A stretch of DNA of 64,000 nt from contig NZ_CP039292.1 of NCBI RefSeq assembly GCF_004798665.1, positions 434,001-498,000 on the forward strand, read 5' to 3'. The notes beneath the pieces are model-generated. The model searched no databases. It worked only from the letters and a program-made list of their open reading frames with translations, and had not been told where the DNA came from. The DNA is from Actinomyces procaprae (GTDB taxonomy: Bacteria > Actinomycetota > Actinomycetes > Actinomycetales > Actinomycetaceae). Each line of letters starts with the position of its first letter. Position 1 is the first letter of the stretch. Position numbers and translations under genes: made by a program. Shown here piece by piece: positions 53,950-62,809 of the stretch.

Positions 53950-54552
53950 GTGCGTATCCCCAACAAGCTCCTGGTCCCCGCCACTGTCCTCGCCCTGGGC
54001 GCCTCCCTGGCCGCCTGCTCCATCAGCGTCGGCGGCTCCGACGGCGAGTCCGCACCCTCGCAGGAGACCACCGCCGTTGTCGCCACCGAGGAGGCCACGC
54101 AGGAAACTGACGACGCGGATGACGTCGACAGCGGCGACACCGCCACGGATGAAGCCGAGGGCGCTGACGCGGACAAGGCCGACGCCGATGGCACCGCGGC
54201 TGCCGGGGCCTCTGGCTCCGGCACCGACGGCATCACCAACCCCGACTGGCTCGGCGTCATCTCCGGCGGCATACAGGAGTCCGTCTCCGGCGATTACGGG
54301 ATCCAGAGCTCCGGAGGCACATACAACCTTGTCGGCGAGCTCGACAGCCTGGCCATTCAGGGGTCTGAGGTCACGGTTTCCGCGCAGAGCGTCGGGACTC
54401 TCACCGTGCAGGGCTCGGACGTGACCGTCTACGTCCGCGAAGTGGACGATGTGGTGGCCTTCGGCTCGAACGTGAAGGTCTACTACCTTGAGGGCGACCC
54501 GACCGTGCAGGACATCGGCGCCAACAACACCGTCGAGAAGCTGAGCGACTGA
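53950..54552 (+). CDS. DUF3060-like lipoprotein
   Basis: A 200-residue lipoprotein starts at the GTG 53950 behind GGAAGGA. The signal peptide ends in the lipobox SLAAC (Cys23). Residues 35-95 are very acidic and rich in Asp, Glu, Ala and Thr, probably a disordered wall-spanning linker. The C-terminal 100 residues repeat short Val-Thr-Val and Gly-Ser segments (LAIQGSEVTVSAQSVGTLTV), fitting a small beta-helix like DUF3060. Function unknown. It lies 41 bp before a two-component system whose other neighbour is also a lipoprotein, so the group may report on the cell envelope. Confidence 0.72.
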   Translation: MRIPNKLLVPATVLALGASLAACSISVGGSDGESAPSQETTAVVATEEATQETDDADDVDSGDTATDEAEGADADKADADGTAAAGASGSGTDGITNPDWLGVISGGIQESVSGDYGIQSSGGTYNLVGELDSLAIQGSEVTVSAQSVGTLTVQGSDVTVYVREVDDVVAFGSNVKVYYLEGDPTVQDIGANNTVEKLSD

Positions 54553-54593
54553 CCGGCGCGCCCGGACATCCCACTGCCCCCGGTCTAGAACCA

Positions 54594-55352
54594 ATGCCCC
54601 GCCCCGCCCCGCCCGCCGCCTCAGCGGCACCTGTACCGGCCATCGCGCCTACCGCGACCGTCCTACTCGTCGACGACGAGGCCCCCATCCTCACCTCACT
54701 GGGCTCCTACCTGGAGCGCAGCGGCTACCGGGTGATGCGCGCGAGTGACGGCGTGGAGGCACTCGGCCTGCTAGCCGCCTACGACATCGACATCATCGTC
54801 AGCGACGTGCTCATGCCCCGCATGGACGGCCGCGAGCTGGTGCGGCGGGTGCGGGCGGGCGGCACCTGGACCCCGATCATCCTGCTCACCCAGGTAGACG
54901 CCACCTACGAGCGCGTCTCCGCCCTGGACGACGGCGCCGACGACTACCTTTCCAAGCCCTTCGACCCCGCCGAGCTGACCTCCCGTATTCGCGCCGTCCT
55001 GCGCCGCACCCGCGGGGTGGGGCAGCCACTGACCGCTGCGCCCCGGCTGGTGTCCGGGGAACTCGCCCTGGACCGGGCCGGCCGCCGCGTCACCCTGGCC
55101 GGCCGTGAACTGTCACTTACCCCCAAGGCCATCACCCTGCTCGACTTCCTGATGAGCCACCCCGGCGAGCTGCACACCCGCGAGGCGCTGCTGTCCGCCC
55201 TGTGGGGCATCGACTTCGTCTCCTCCACGCGCGCCGTCGACCACCGCATCCGCGAGATCCGTCGGGCTCTGGGCGACGACGCCGCCAACCCCACCTACAT
55301 CGAGACGGTGCCCCAGGGCGGCTACCGCTTCCGTGCCGAGGTGCACGCATGA
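54594..55352 (+). CDS. OmpR-family response regulator
   Basis: A 252-residue regulator from the ATG 54594. A 20-residue Pro/Ala-rich leader precedes the receiver domain (LLVDDEAPIL, phospho-acceptor Asp71 in IIVSDVLMPRMDG, Lys121 in DDYLSKPFD). The winged-helix domain has LSLTPKAITLLDFLMSHPGE and STRAVDHRIREIRRALGDD. The stop overlaps the start of the kinase gene (ATGA at 55349-55352), so the pair is translationally coupled. The true start could be slightly downstream of the Pro/Ala leader. Confidence 0.92.
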   Translation: MPRPAPPAASAAPVPAIAPTATVLLVDDEAPILTSLGSYLERSGYRVMRASDGVEALGLLAAYDIDIIVSDVLMPRMDGRELVRRVRAGGTWTPIILLTQVDATYERVSALDDGADDYLSKPFDPAELTSRIRAVLRRTRGVGQPLTAAPRLVSGELALDRAGRRVTLAGRELSLTPKAITLLDFLMSHPGELHTREALLSALWGIDFVSSTRAVDHRIREIRRALGDDAANPTYIETVPQGGYRFRAEVHA

Positions 55353-56380
55353 GCGCCGCCGAGCCACGAGACATGCGTGGGGCACCGCCGGGAGGCGGAC
55401 GGCCCGAGGCCGGCTCCGGGGGTGACAGGCGGGGCGGGCGTGGCCGCCTGTGGCTGTGGTGGGTGTGTGGCGTCGTCGGCGTCGTGGCGCTGACGATCCT
55501 GGCGCAGCTGCTGTGGAGCGGATTGAGCCTGTACGTGACCGTCCGCGTGCCCGTGGTCGTGGGGACGGCAGGGGCGGTGGTGCTGCTCATCGCCGCACTG
55601 GCCGTGCTCATCCGCATCCGTCGGCGCGCCGCCGTCCGGCGCCTGCGCGAGTCCGTGCAGGCGGAGTCCCGCACCCGCCACCGCCAGTTCCTCCAGCGTC
55701 TAGACCATGAGCTGAAGAACCCACTGACGGCGGTGCGCGCCGCCGTCGCCGACGCCTCCCGTACCGCCGGCCCGGCCGTGGCCGCCGACCTGGAGGTGGT
55801 GGACGCCCAGTCGCGGCGGATGAGCCGCCTGCTCACCGACCTGCGCAAGCTCGCCGAGTTGGAGACCGCCCCGCTCGCCCTGGAGGAGGTCGATCTGGCC
55901 GAGACGGTCCAGGACGCGGTCTCCGCCGTAATCGAGGAGGCGGCCGGGCGCGGCGCCGCCGTGCGAGTGCGCCTGGACCTGCCGGCCGTGCCCTGGCCAC
56001 TGCCGCATGTGCGCGGTGACGGCGATCTGCTCTACTCCGCCGTCTACAACGTGATCGCCAACGCGGCCAAGTACACCCCGGAGGGTGGCGCCGTTGAGGT
56101 GCGCGGCCGGGAGGAGGCCGGCGCCGTCACCATCGAGGTGGCCGACACCGGTATCGGCGTGCCCGAGGCGGACCTGGAACGGGTCTTCCACGAGTTGGAG
56201 CGCGCCGGCAATGCGGGCGGCCTGCCGGGCTCCGGGCTGGGCCTGGCCCTGGTGCGCACCATTGTCGACCGGCACGGCGGGCGGGTGCGCATGGCCTCCC
56301 GCGAGGGGGTGGGCACCCGGGTTTGGCTGACGCTTCCGGTGGCCGGTCCGCCCCGCAGCGTCCCGCTTCCACCCGAATGA
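55349..56380 (+). CDS. Sensor histidine kinase
   Basis: A 343-residue kinase starting inside the stop of the response regulator gene; a longer upstream frame overlaps that gene and is ignored. Two membrane helices (about residues 34-58 and 66-90) are joined by a very short loop, so there is no sizable external sensor. HisKA contains H120 in RLDHELKNPLTAVRA. The ATPase domain has NVIANAAKYTPEGG, ADTGIGVPE and GSGLGLALVRTIVDRHGG. An intramembrane or accessory-protein signal is likely; the flanking lipoproteins are candidates. Confidence 0.92.
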   Translation: MSAAEPRDMRGAPPGGGRPEAGSGGDRRGGRGRLWLWWVCGVVGVVALTILAQLLWSGLSLYVTVRVPVVVGTAGAVVLLIAALAVLIRIRRRAAVRRLRESVQAESRTRHRQFLQRLDHELKNPLTAVRAAVADASRTAGPAVAADLEVVDAQSRRMSRLLTDLRKLAELETAPLALEEVDLAETVQDAVSAVIEEAAGRGAAVRVRLDLPAVPWPLPHVRGDGDLLYSAVYNVIANAAKYTPEGGAVEVRGREEAGAVTIEVADTGIGVPEADLERVFHELERAGNAGGLPGSGLGLALVRTIVDRHGGRVRMASREGVGTRVWLTLPVAGPPRSVPLPPE

Positions 56381-56440
56381 CCGCATGAGGCCGACGAGGC
56401 CCGAACCAGACCGCATACCGACAGGCCAGGAGATCAAGAG

Positions 56441-57730
56441 ATGAGGAACACCACCATGTATTCCCCGACTACTTCTGCTCAGCTGTACCGCTCCGGCCGT
56501 ACGCCGGTGGTACTTGTCGCCGCCGGGGCCCTGGCACTGGCCCTGGCCGGCTGCTCCGGTGCCGGCTCGACGGCGACCCCAGCCCAGACCCCGGGCGGGC
56601 AGGAGCCCGCGCCGCAGGCATCAGTTACCGAGTCACCGCAGCTGAGCCCCTCCGCCACGGCCGACTCCGCCTTGGCCGTACCCGGCTATCAGGTCGGTGA
56701 GGTGCCGCCGATCCCGCTGTTCACACTGCCCGACCTTGGCCTGCTGACCGCATCCACGGGCAGCCTCACCCCGGACCTGACCGGGAACATCCAGTCCCGC
56801 CCGGGGATCACCGTCTCCCCGGCGCGCTGTGACGAGGCGGGGCTTCTGGCCGGCGGCATGACCGTCGTCGGCGGGGACGGCTCGGTAGTCACCTCGGACG
56901 GCGACTCCTCCCTGGTCAATGACGGCGAGGGCGGCGCCGTCTATCAGGACGGCACGGTGAGCATCGTCAACAACGGCGACGGCTCGGGTACGTACACCGA
57001 TGACACCACCAGCATCGTGGTGGAGACCGACGGCACCGGCACCTACACGGATGCGACCCTCAGTGTCGTCGTCGGGGACGATGGCGCCGGAACGTATGAC
57101 AATTCCGCCACCGGGGAGTCGATTGTGATCGGTGGCGACGGCTCGGGCGTGTACTCCACCCTGACCGTCACCATCACCAATGAGGGAGATGGCTCCGGCA
57201 CGTACACGGATCTCGCATCCGGACTGAGCATTGTCAACGAGGGCGACGGCACCGCGCTGGTCAGCCGGGGCGTGCTGAGCATGGAGGTCGGCGCCGAACC
57301 ACTGGCCCCAGTGGGGAGCGTCGGGTCCTTCCCGAGCATTGACGCGGCCCAGCCGGTCGAGTCCTGCGGGACGGTCATCACCCTGGAGGACGGGGTTCTG
57401 TTCGACTTCGGCTCCGCCGAGATCCGTGCCGATGCCGCTGGCACCTTGGAGGAGCTCGCCGGCCTGCTCCAGGATGCGCAAGTGCCGACCGCCAACGTGT
57501 ACGGGCACACGGACTCGATCTCGGATGAGGACTTCAACCAGGCCCTTTCCGAGAATCGTGCCCAGGCCGTTGTTGACGCGCTGGCCAACAAGGGCGTGAC
57601 CGCCTCAATGGAGGCGACGGGCTTCGGCGAGACTCGGCCGGTGGCGCCCAATGAGAATGCGGACGGCTCGGACAACCCGGCCGGCCGTCAGCTCAACCGC
57701 CGCGTGGAGATCTACGTGCCGGCCTTCTGA
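56441..57730 (+). CDS. OmpA-family lipoprotein with Gly/Asp-rich repeats
   Basis: A 429-residue protein from the ATG 56441 (AGGAG upstream). The lipobox is ALAGC (Cys38). A Pro/Thr/Ala linker runs to about residue 75. Residues 141-283 hold seven or eight imperfect repeats of about 15-22 residues around GDGSGTYTD and IVNNGDG, suggestive of a beta-solenoid or Ca-binding stalk. The C-terminal 115 residues are an OmpA/MotB peptidoglycan-binding domain (VLFDFGSAEIRADA, NVYGHTDSI, LSENRAQAVVDAL, NRRVEIYV). It is probably anchored in the membrane and bound to the wall. It follows the kinase by 60 bp and likely belongs to the same operon. Confidence 0.85.
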   Translation: MRNTTMYSPTTSAQLYRSGRTPVVLVAAGALALALAGCSGAGSTATPAQTPGGQEPAPQASVTESPQLSPSATADSALAVPGYQVGEVPPIPLFTLPDLGLLTASTGSLTPDLTGNIQSRPGITVSPARCDEAGLLAGGMTVVGGDGSVVTSDGDSSLVNDGEGGAVYQDGTVSIVNNGDGSGTYTDDTTSIVVETDGTGTYTDATLSVVVGDDGAGTYDNSATGESIVIGGDGSGVYSTLTVTITNEGDGSGTYTDLASGLSIVNEGDGTALVSRGVLSMEVGAEPLAPVGSVGSFPSIDAAQPVESCGTVITLEDGVLFDFGSAEIRADAAGTLEELAGLLQDAQVPTANVYGHTDSISDEDFNQALSENRAQAVVDALANKGVTASMEATGFGETRPVAPNENADGSDNPAGRQLNRRVEIYVPAF

Positions 57731-57772
57731 GGCGGCCGGGTGCGTCAGCGGGTGCTCGGTGGTGTCATGGAA

Positions 57773-57874
57773 TGCACCACTTTGGGAACTGCTGCCGCCG
57801 GTGGCGGCGACTGCGCCCTCGGATCACGCGGTTTGTCGGCTCCGGAACACGGCCACTACTTGGAAAGTGGTGCA
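57773..57874. repeat. 11-bp inverted repeat flanking 80 bp, upstream of tmk
   Basis: TGCACCACTTT (57773-57783) and its exact complement (57864-57874) lie in the 215-bp gap between the OmpA-like gene and tmk. A small GCCGCC-GGT-GGCGGC hairpin lies just inside the left arm. The right arm is also part of a partial local dyad, CCACTACTTGGAAAGTGG. Confidence 0.6.
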
Positions 57875-57945
57875 GTCTGTGGCAGGGGCGGGTCCGTTGC
57901 GCGGGGCCGCCCCGCCCCGGCGCGGTCTCCGGCTACGCTGACGCC

Positions 57946-58659
57946 GTGAACTTGTCCGCTTTCGCCTCGGTGCCGCCCGCGCACGCCCATCCCGGCCTGT
58001 TCATCTCCTTCGAAGGTGGCGACGGAGTCGGCAAGACCACCCAGATTGAGCGTTTGAGCGCGCTGCTGGAGGCTGCCCACATCGAATTCCGGCGCACTCG
58101 CGAGCCCGGCGGCACCGAGCTGGGGGCACAGATCCGTCGGCTGCTGTTGCACGGCGGCCAGGTGAGCCCGCGGGCCGAGGCCCTGCTGTACGCCGCGGAC
58201 CGCGCCCATCACGTCGCCACGGTGGTGCGCCCCGCCCTCGGCCGCGGCGAGGTGGTGCTCACCGACCGCTACCTGGACTCCTCGGTGGCCTACCAGGGCG
58301 CGGCCCGTGCGCTTGGCCCGCAGGAGGTGCGCGACCTGTCCCTGTGGGCCACCGACGGCCTGCTGCCCGACCTGACCATTCTGCTCGACGCCGACCCTGC
58401 CGTCGGTTCCGCGCGCGCCGGTGCACGTGGGTGCCGGGACCGGCTGGAGCGCGAGCCCGACGCCTTCCATGCCGCCCTGCGCGAGGAGTTCCTGGTACTG
58501 GCGCGGCAGGAGCCCGAACGCATCGAGGTCGTCGCCGCTGACCGGCCCGTGGAGGAGGTGGCCGCGGAGGTGGCCGGGCTCGTCGAGCGCCTTATCTCCG
58601 CTCGTGGCACGAGCGCACAGCTGAAGGCCTTCCGCGCCGCCGCTAGGCTGGAGGCGTGA
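57946..58659 (+). CDS. tmk: Thymidylate kinase
   Basis: The GTG 57946 is chosen since about 19 residues then precede the conserved core; the frame is open to 57772 but without a site. The product is about 237 residues. P-loop EGGDGVGKTTQ, the DR(Y) motif in LTDRYLDSSVAYQG, and REPGGTELG are typical. It phosphorylates dTMP to dTDP. It lies 61 bp before holB, the usual actinobacterial order. Confidence 0.93.
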   Translation: MNLSAFASVPPAHAHPGLFISFEGGDGVGKTTQIERLSALLEAAHIEFRRTREPGGTELGAQIRRLLLHGGQVSPRAEALLYAADRAHHVATVVRPALGRGEVVLTDRYLDSSVAYQGAARALGPQEVRDLSLWATDGLLPDLTILLDADPAVGSARAGARGCRDRLEREPDAFHAALREEFLVLARQEPERIEVVAADRPVEEVAAEVAGLVERLISARGTSAQLKAFRAAARLEA

Positions 58660-58720
58660 ACCAGTCCAGCTCTACCGCGGCCGCGGGCCGGATGCTCACT
58701 TCCTCCCCGCAGGAGCAGGC

Positions 58721-59974
58721 ATGACCGTTTGGGACGACGTTGTCGGCCAGGAGCGCGTCGTCGCCGCCTTCCGGGCCGCCGCTGAGGCCGCCCGCGCCGT
58801 CGTCGCCGCCCGCGCAGGAGACGGCGGCCAGGCTCCATCCGCCCGGCCGACGGCGCCGGAGAACGCCGACGCAGCACCTGCCGCCGTGGCCAACGTTGAC
58901 ACCTCTGCCATGACCCACGCCTGGCTGGTGACCGGCCCGCCCGGCTCCGGCCGGAGCGTGGCCGCCCGCGCTTTCGCCGCAGCCCTGCAGTGCACCGGTG
59001 AGATACCCGGCTGCGGGCGGTGCAAGTCCTGCCGCGAGGTGATGAGCGGCGCCCACCCCGACGTGGTGCGCATGGCCACCGAGAAGCTCCTGATCACCAT
59101 GGATGAGGTCAAGACGCTGATCGGCCAGGCGCAGCGCCGCCCCTGGACCGGCCGCTGGCGGGTGATCCTGGTTGAGGATGCCGACCGCATGGCGGAGCGC
59201 ACCACCAATGTGCTGCTGAAGTCGATTGAGGAGCCCCCGCCGCAGACGGTGTGGATCCTGTGCACGCCCAGTGCCGACGACGTTCTGCCCACCATCCGCT
59301 CACGCTGCCGCCTGGTCACCCTGCGCATCCCGCCGGCCGACGCCGTCGCCGAGCTGCTGGTGCGCCGTGACGGCGCCGACCCGGACCTGGCGGCCCGTGC
59401 CGCCCGCGCCAGCCAGTCCCACATCGGGCTCGCCCGGCACCTGGCCACCGATGCCGGCGCCTGGGAGCGGCGCCGGCGCCTCCTGCTCGCCCCCATCTCC
59501 CTGCGCAGTGTGGGCGACGCCGTGCTCGCCGCCGCCGACCTGGTCGATGCGGCGGAGGAGGAGGCCAAGACGGCCACCGCGGAGCGCGACGCCGCCGAGA
59601 AGGCGGCGCTGATGCGGGCGCTCGGGCTGGAGGAGGGCGGGCGGGTACCGCCTTCTTTGCGCGCGCAGGTCCGGCAGCTGGAGGAGGACCAGAAGCGGCG
59701 TGCCCGCCGTGCCCGCACGGACGTGCTCGATCGGGCGATGATCGACCTGCTGTCCTTCTACCGGGATGTGCTGGCCGCCCAGCTCGGCAGCGACGTCGAG
59801 CAGGTGAACATAGACCTGTCGGACGCCGTGGCCCAGGTCGCCGCCGCCACCGGGCAGCAGCAGTCGCTGGCGCGCATCAGTGCCATTGAGGAGTGCCGCG
59901 GCCGATTGCGTTCCAATGCGGCGCCACTGCTGGCGGTGGAGTCCCTCATGGTGCAGCTGCGCCCCCAGGCGTGA
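58721..59974 (+). CDS. holB: DNA polymerase III subunit delta'
   Basis: A 417-residue clamp-loader subunit from the ATG 58721 (CAGGAG upstream). The P-loop region reads GPPGSGRSVAARAF, with Arg replacing the usual Lys, as expected for a delta' subunit that does not hydrolyse ATP. The zinc module CTGEIPGCGRCKSC follows, then the sensor region NVLLKSIEEPPP and TIRSRCRLV with the SRC motif. An unusual 35-residue Ala/Gly-rich insertion sits before the P-loop. It loads the sliding clamp together with DnaX and HolA. It is convergent with the XRE regulator gene 27 bp away. Confidence 0.92.
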   Translation: MTVWDDVVGQERVVAAFRAAAEAARAVVAARAGDGGQAPSARPTAPENADAAPAAVANVDTSAMTHAWLVTGPPGSGRSVAARAFAAALQCTGEIPGCGRCKSCREVMSGAHPDVVRMATEKLLITMDEVKTLIGQAQRRPWTGRWRVILVEDADRMAERTTNVLLKSIEEPPPQTVWILCTPSADDVLPTIRSRCRLVTLRIPPADAVAELLVRRDGADPDLAARAARASQSHIGLARHLATDAGAWERRRRLLLAPISLRSVGDAVLAAADLVDAAEEEAKTATAERDAAEKAALMRALGLEEGGRVPPSLRAQVRQLEEDQKRRARRARTDVLDRAMIDLLSFYRDVLAAQLGSDVEQVNIDLSDAVAQVAAATGQQQSLARISAIEECRGRLRSNAAPLLAVESLMVQLRPQA

Positions 59975-60001
59975 GGGGCGGCGGCCGACGCCGGGGCGGC
60001 C

Positions 60002-60922
60002 TCAGCGCTGCCGGTCCGCCGCGGGGGCGAGCTCGGTGGCGGCCCAGGAGGACAGCAGCCGCAGCGCCTCCGCGCTTGAGCTGCCGGGCTCGGCCCCGTA
60101 TACGAGCATGGTCATCCCCGGTGTCGACGCCATCGCGGCGGGCTCGTAGTACAGGTGCATCTGGCCGACGACCGGGTGGTTGACCACCTTCTCCGCGCGG
60201 CACACGTAGCCGACGTCGTGCCGCGCCCACAGATCGGCGAACTCCCGGCTGCGCGTGGACAGCTCGCCGATGAGGGCCTGCAGGCACGGGTTGTTCGGGT
60301 CCGAGCCGGCTTCGAGCCGCAGCATGGCCACCAGGTCCTCCGCCCCTGCCTGCCAGTCGGGGAAGAAGGTGCGCGCACGCGGATCCAGGAAGATGAACCG
60401 CGCCATATTCGGGTGCGCGCCGGCGACGTCGGGGATCGGGTCGATGAACATGGGGGAGTACAGCGCCCGGGCCATGTTGTTGGCGGCCAGGTAGTCGCCC
60501 GAGCCGTTGCGCACCGCGGCCGGCATCACCATCGCATCCAGGATCCACTGGGTGTCCTGCCGTATCGCGCAGCTCTTGGGACGCGCGCGACGACGCCGCA
60601 CCCGCCCCGTGGGGGTGATGGTGCGAGCCAGGTCGATGAGGTGCTGGCGTTCGGCGTCGTCCAGCAGCAGCGCGGAGGCGAGCGCGTCCAGGACCTCTTC
60701 GGAGGCGCCGGCCGCGTTGCCGCGCTCCAGGCGCGTGTAATAGTCGACGCTCACCCCGGCGAGCATGGCGACTTCCTCCCGGCGCAGGCCCGGCACGCGC
60801 CGGTGTCCGGCGACGACGGGCAGTCCCACCATCTGCGGGGTCACCTTGGCCCGGCGCGTAGTCAGGAAGTCCTTCATCTCCCTACGGGCGTCGGCGGGCA
60901 CGGAGGGCGGCTGCTGCTTCAT
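60002..60922 (-). CDS. XRE-family regulator with MmyB-like ligand-binding domain
   Basis: A 306-residue protein. The HTH lies near residues 35-75 (GLRREEVAMLAGVSVDYY, RLERGNAAGASEEVLDALA). The rest is the MmyB-like PAS-related domain typical of actinobacterial regulators: PAAVRNGSGDYLAANNMARA, then RARTFFPDW and LSTRSREFADLWARHDV. Ligand unknown; related domains bind fatty acids. It is divergent from the hydrolase gene at 61149, with a 226-bp region between, so that gene is one possible target. Confidence 0.9.
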   Translation of the reverse strand: MKQQPPSVPADARREMKDFLTTRRAKVTPQMVGLPVVAGHRRVPGLRREEVAMLAGVSVDYYTRLERGNAAGASEEVLDALASALLLDDAERQHLIDLARTITPTGRVRRRRARPKSCAIRQDTQWILDAMVMPAAVRNGSGDYLAANNMARALYSPMFIDPIPDVAGAHPNMARFIFLDPRARTFFPDWQAGAEDLVAMLRLEAGSDPNNPCLQALIGELSTRSREFADLWARHDVGYVCRAEKVVNHPVVGQMHLYYEPAAMASTPGMTMLVYGAEPGSSSAEALRLLSSWAATELAPAADRQR

Positions 60923-60966
60923 GGGTGAAGGCTATGCGCCGCGATGGGACGGAGGGAGGACCGCTT

Positions 60967-60992
60967 AGACCCCGTCAGGTGGCGTGGGGTCT
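60967..60992. promoter_or_regulatory. Inverted repeat between the XRE regulator and the hydrolase gene
   Basis: AGACCCC (60967-60973) pairs with GGGGTCT (60986-60992) across 12 nt, about 45 bp upstream of the regulator start. It may be an operator for autoregulation or a chance hairpin. Confidence 0.3.
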
Positions 60993-61148
60993 TCGGGCGG
61001 CGGTGGCGCGGGGCTGAGGGACCGGGCTGAGCCTGGCGGCGCCAGGTGGCTGTGCGAGGCGGCGGATCTTTAACAGCTGCGTCGCAATGGTGGGGAATCC
61101 GCCCGTCCCGCGGCCGGTCGGAACCAGGTCGGCTCGTAGGCTGCCCGG

Positions 61149-62774
61149 GTGAACATCCTCCAGGGACGCCCTCGCCACGCGCTCGCGGCGCTCACCATCG
61201 CGTTCACCGCGGTTGGCCTGGCTGCATGCGGTGCCATATTCCCCGCCACGAGTGTCAGCCCCTCGGCTGCAGCCAGGGCGACGCAGGCCGCCACCGCGGT
61301 CGTCCCCGCGGGGCTGGAGGGCTACTACAGCCAGGACATCGAGTGGTACCCGTGTGAGGAGGGGAGCATGACCGAGGCGGACGGCGGCGCCGACTTCGAG
61401 TGCGCATACGCCGCCGTGCCCCTGGACTACGCCGACCCCGACGGGCAGACCATCGACATCGCCATGAAGCGGCGTGCCGCCTCGGGTTCCGCAATCGGAA
61501 CGCTGTTCATCAACCCGGGTGGGCCCGGGGGCTCCGGCGTGAACCTGGTGGAGTCGGTCGACGGCTACTTCTCCGACTCCCTGCTCAGGTCGTACGACGT
61601 GGTCGGCTTTGATCCGCGCGGCGTCGGCGCCTCGACGGCGATCGACTGCCTTACCGACGCGGAGCTGGATGCGGACCGGGCCGGCTCCGAGGTGGACTCG
61701 GCCGTGGGAGCCCCGGCCAAGGACGACGCCGCGGACGCGGCCGAGACTCAGGCGGAGGTGGAGGCGTACGCCTCGTGGTACGAGGACAAGTGCGAGGCCA
61801 ACACTCCCGCGGACCTGCTCGACCACGTTGACACGGTCTCCGCCGCCCGTGACCTGGATGTGCTGCGCGCCGCCGTCGGCGAGGACGTGCTGACCTACCT
61901 GGGCTACTCCTACGGCACCTACCTGGGGGCGACCTACGCCGAGCTCTTCCCCGCCAACGTGGGCCGCATGGTCCTGGACGGCGCCATTGACCCGACGCTG
62001 AGCGCCGGCGAGCTCACCCTGGGCCAGGCCGACGGCTTCGAGAAGGCGCTGCGCGCCTATGTGGAGGACTGCCTCGCCGGCGACAACTGTCCTCTGAGCG
62101 GTGGCGTGGACGGCGGTGTCTCCCAGATCCGGGACTTTCTCCAAGTCACCGCCGACGCGCCGATCCCCACCTCCGATCCCGACCGCCCGCTTACGTACTC
62201 GCTGGCCGAGTCCGCGGTCCTGGGCATCCTGTACCAGTCCGAGTCCTGGCACGTGCTGACCCAGGGCCTGGACCAGGCGATGAACCAGGACGACGGCTCC
62301 GTGCTGTTGCGTGTGGCCGACCTGTTCGCCTCCCGGGAGGGCGACGGCTCGTACAGCGGCAACGGCAATGAAGCCATCAATGCGATCAACTGTTTGGACT
62401 ATCCGGTGGTCGGTGACGCCGACAGCTGGGAGGAGGAGCGGGAGGCGCTTGAGGAGGTATCGCCGACCTTCGGCGCGGACCTGGGCTACTCCGACCTGTT
62501 CTGCCAGGCCTGGGGGCACGAGTCCACGCGAGAGCGCACGGAGATTCACGCCTCCGGCGCCGCCCCGATACTGGTGGTCGGCACCACCGGCGACCCCGCG
62601 ACTCCGTACGCCTGGTCGCAGGCGCTCGCGGAGCAGCTCGACGACGCCCGCCTGGTGACCTGGAGGGGTAATGGGCACACCGCTTATGGGCGCTCGGACG
62701 CGTGCGTGAGCGACGCCGTCGACGACTACCTGCTGGCCGGCGTGCTGCCGGAGGCGGGACTCACCTGCGGCTGA
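61149..62774 (+). CDS. Exported alpha/beta hydrolase lipoprotein, TAP-like
   Basis: A 541-residue protein from the GTG 61149. The signal peptide ends in the lipobox GLAAC (Cys27). The oxyanion region FINPGGPGGSG, nucleophile Ser254 in LGYSYGTYLG, Asp in GTTGDPATPY and His in GNGHTAYG make a complete triad with the TAP-like C-terminal domain. An Ala/Asp-rich insert lies around residues 180-200. Relatives are secreted tripeptidyl aminopeptidases or esterases such as Streptomyces TAP and mycobacterial CaeA. It is the full-length paralogue of the partial gene at 2-505. Confidence 0.88.
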   Translation: MNILQGRPRHALAALTIAFTAVGLAACGAIFPATSVSPSAAARATQAATAVVPAGLEGYYSQDIEWYPCEEGSMTEADGGADFECAYAAVPLDYADPDGQTIDIAMKRRAASGSAIGTLFINPGGPGGSGVNLVESVDGYFSDSLLRSYDVVGFDPRGVGASTAIDCLTDAELDADRAGSEVDSAVGAPAKDDAADAAETQAEVEAYASWYEDKCEANTPADLLDHVDTVSAARDLDVLRAAVGEDVLTYLGYSYGTYLGATYAELFPANVGRMVLDGAIDPTLSAGELTLGQADGFEKALRAYVEDCLAGDNCPLSGGVDGGVSQIRDFLQVTADAPIPTSDPDRPLTYSLAESAVLGILYQSESWHVLTQGLDQAMNQDDGSVLLRVADLFASREGDGSYSGNGNEAINAINCLDYPVVGDADSWEEEREALEEVSPTFGADLGYSDLFCQAWGHESTRERTEIHASGAAPILVVGTTGDPATPYAWSQALAEQLDDARLVTWRGNGHTAYGRSDACVSDAVDDYLLAGVLPEAGLTCG

Positions 62775-62809
62775 AGGTGCGCCGTCGGGCGGGCGAGGGG
62801 CCGGCCGCC

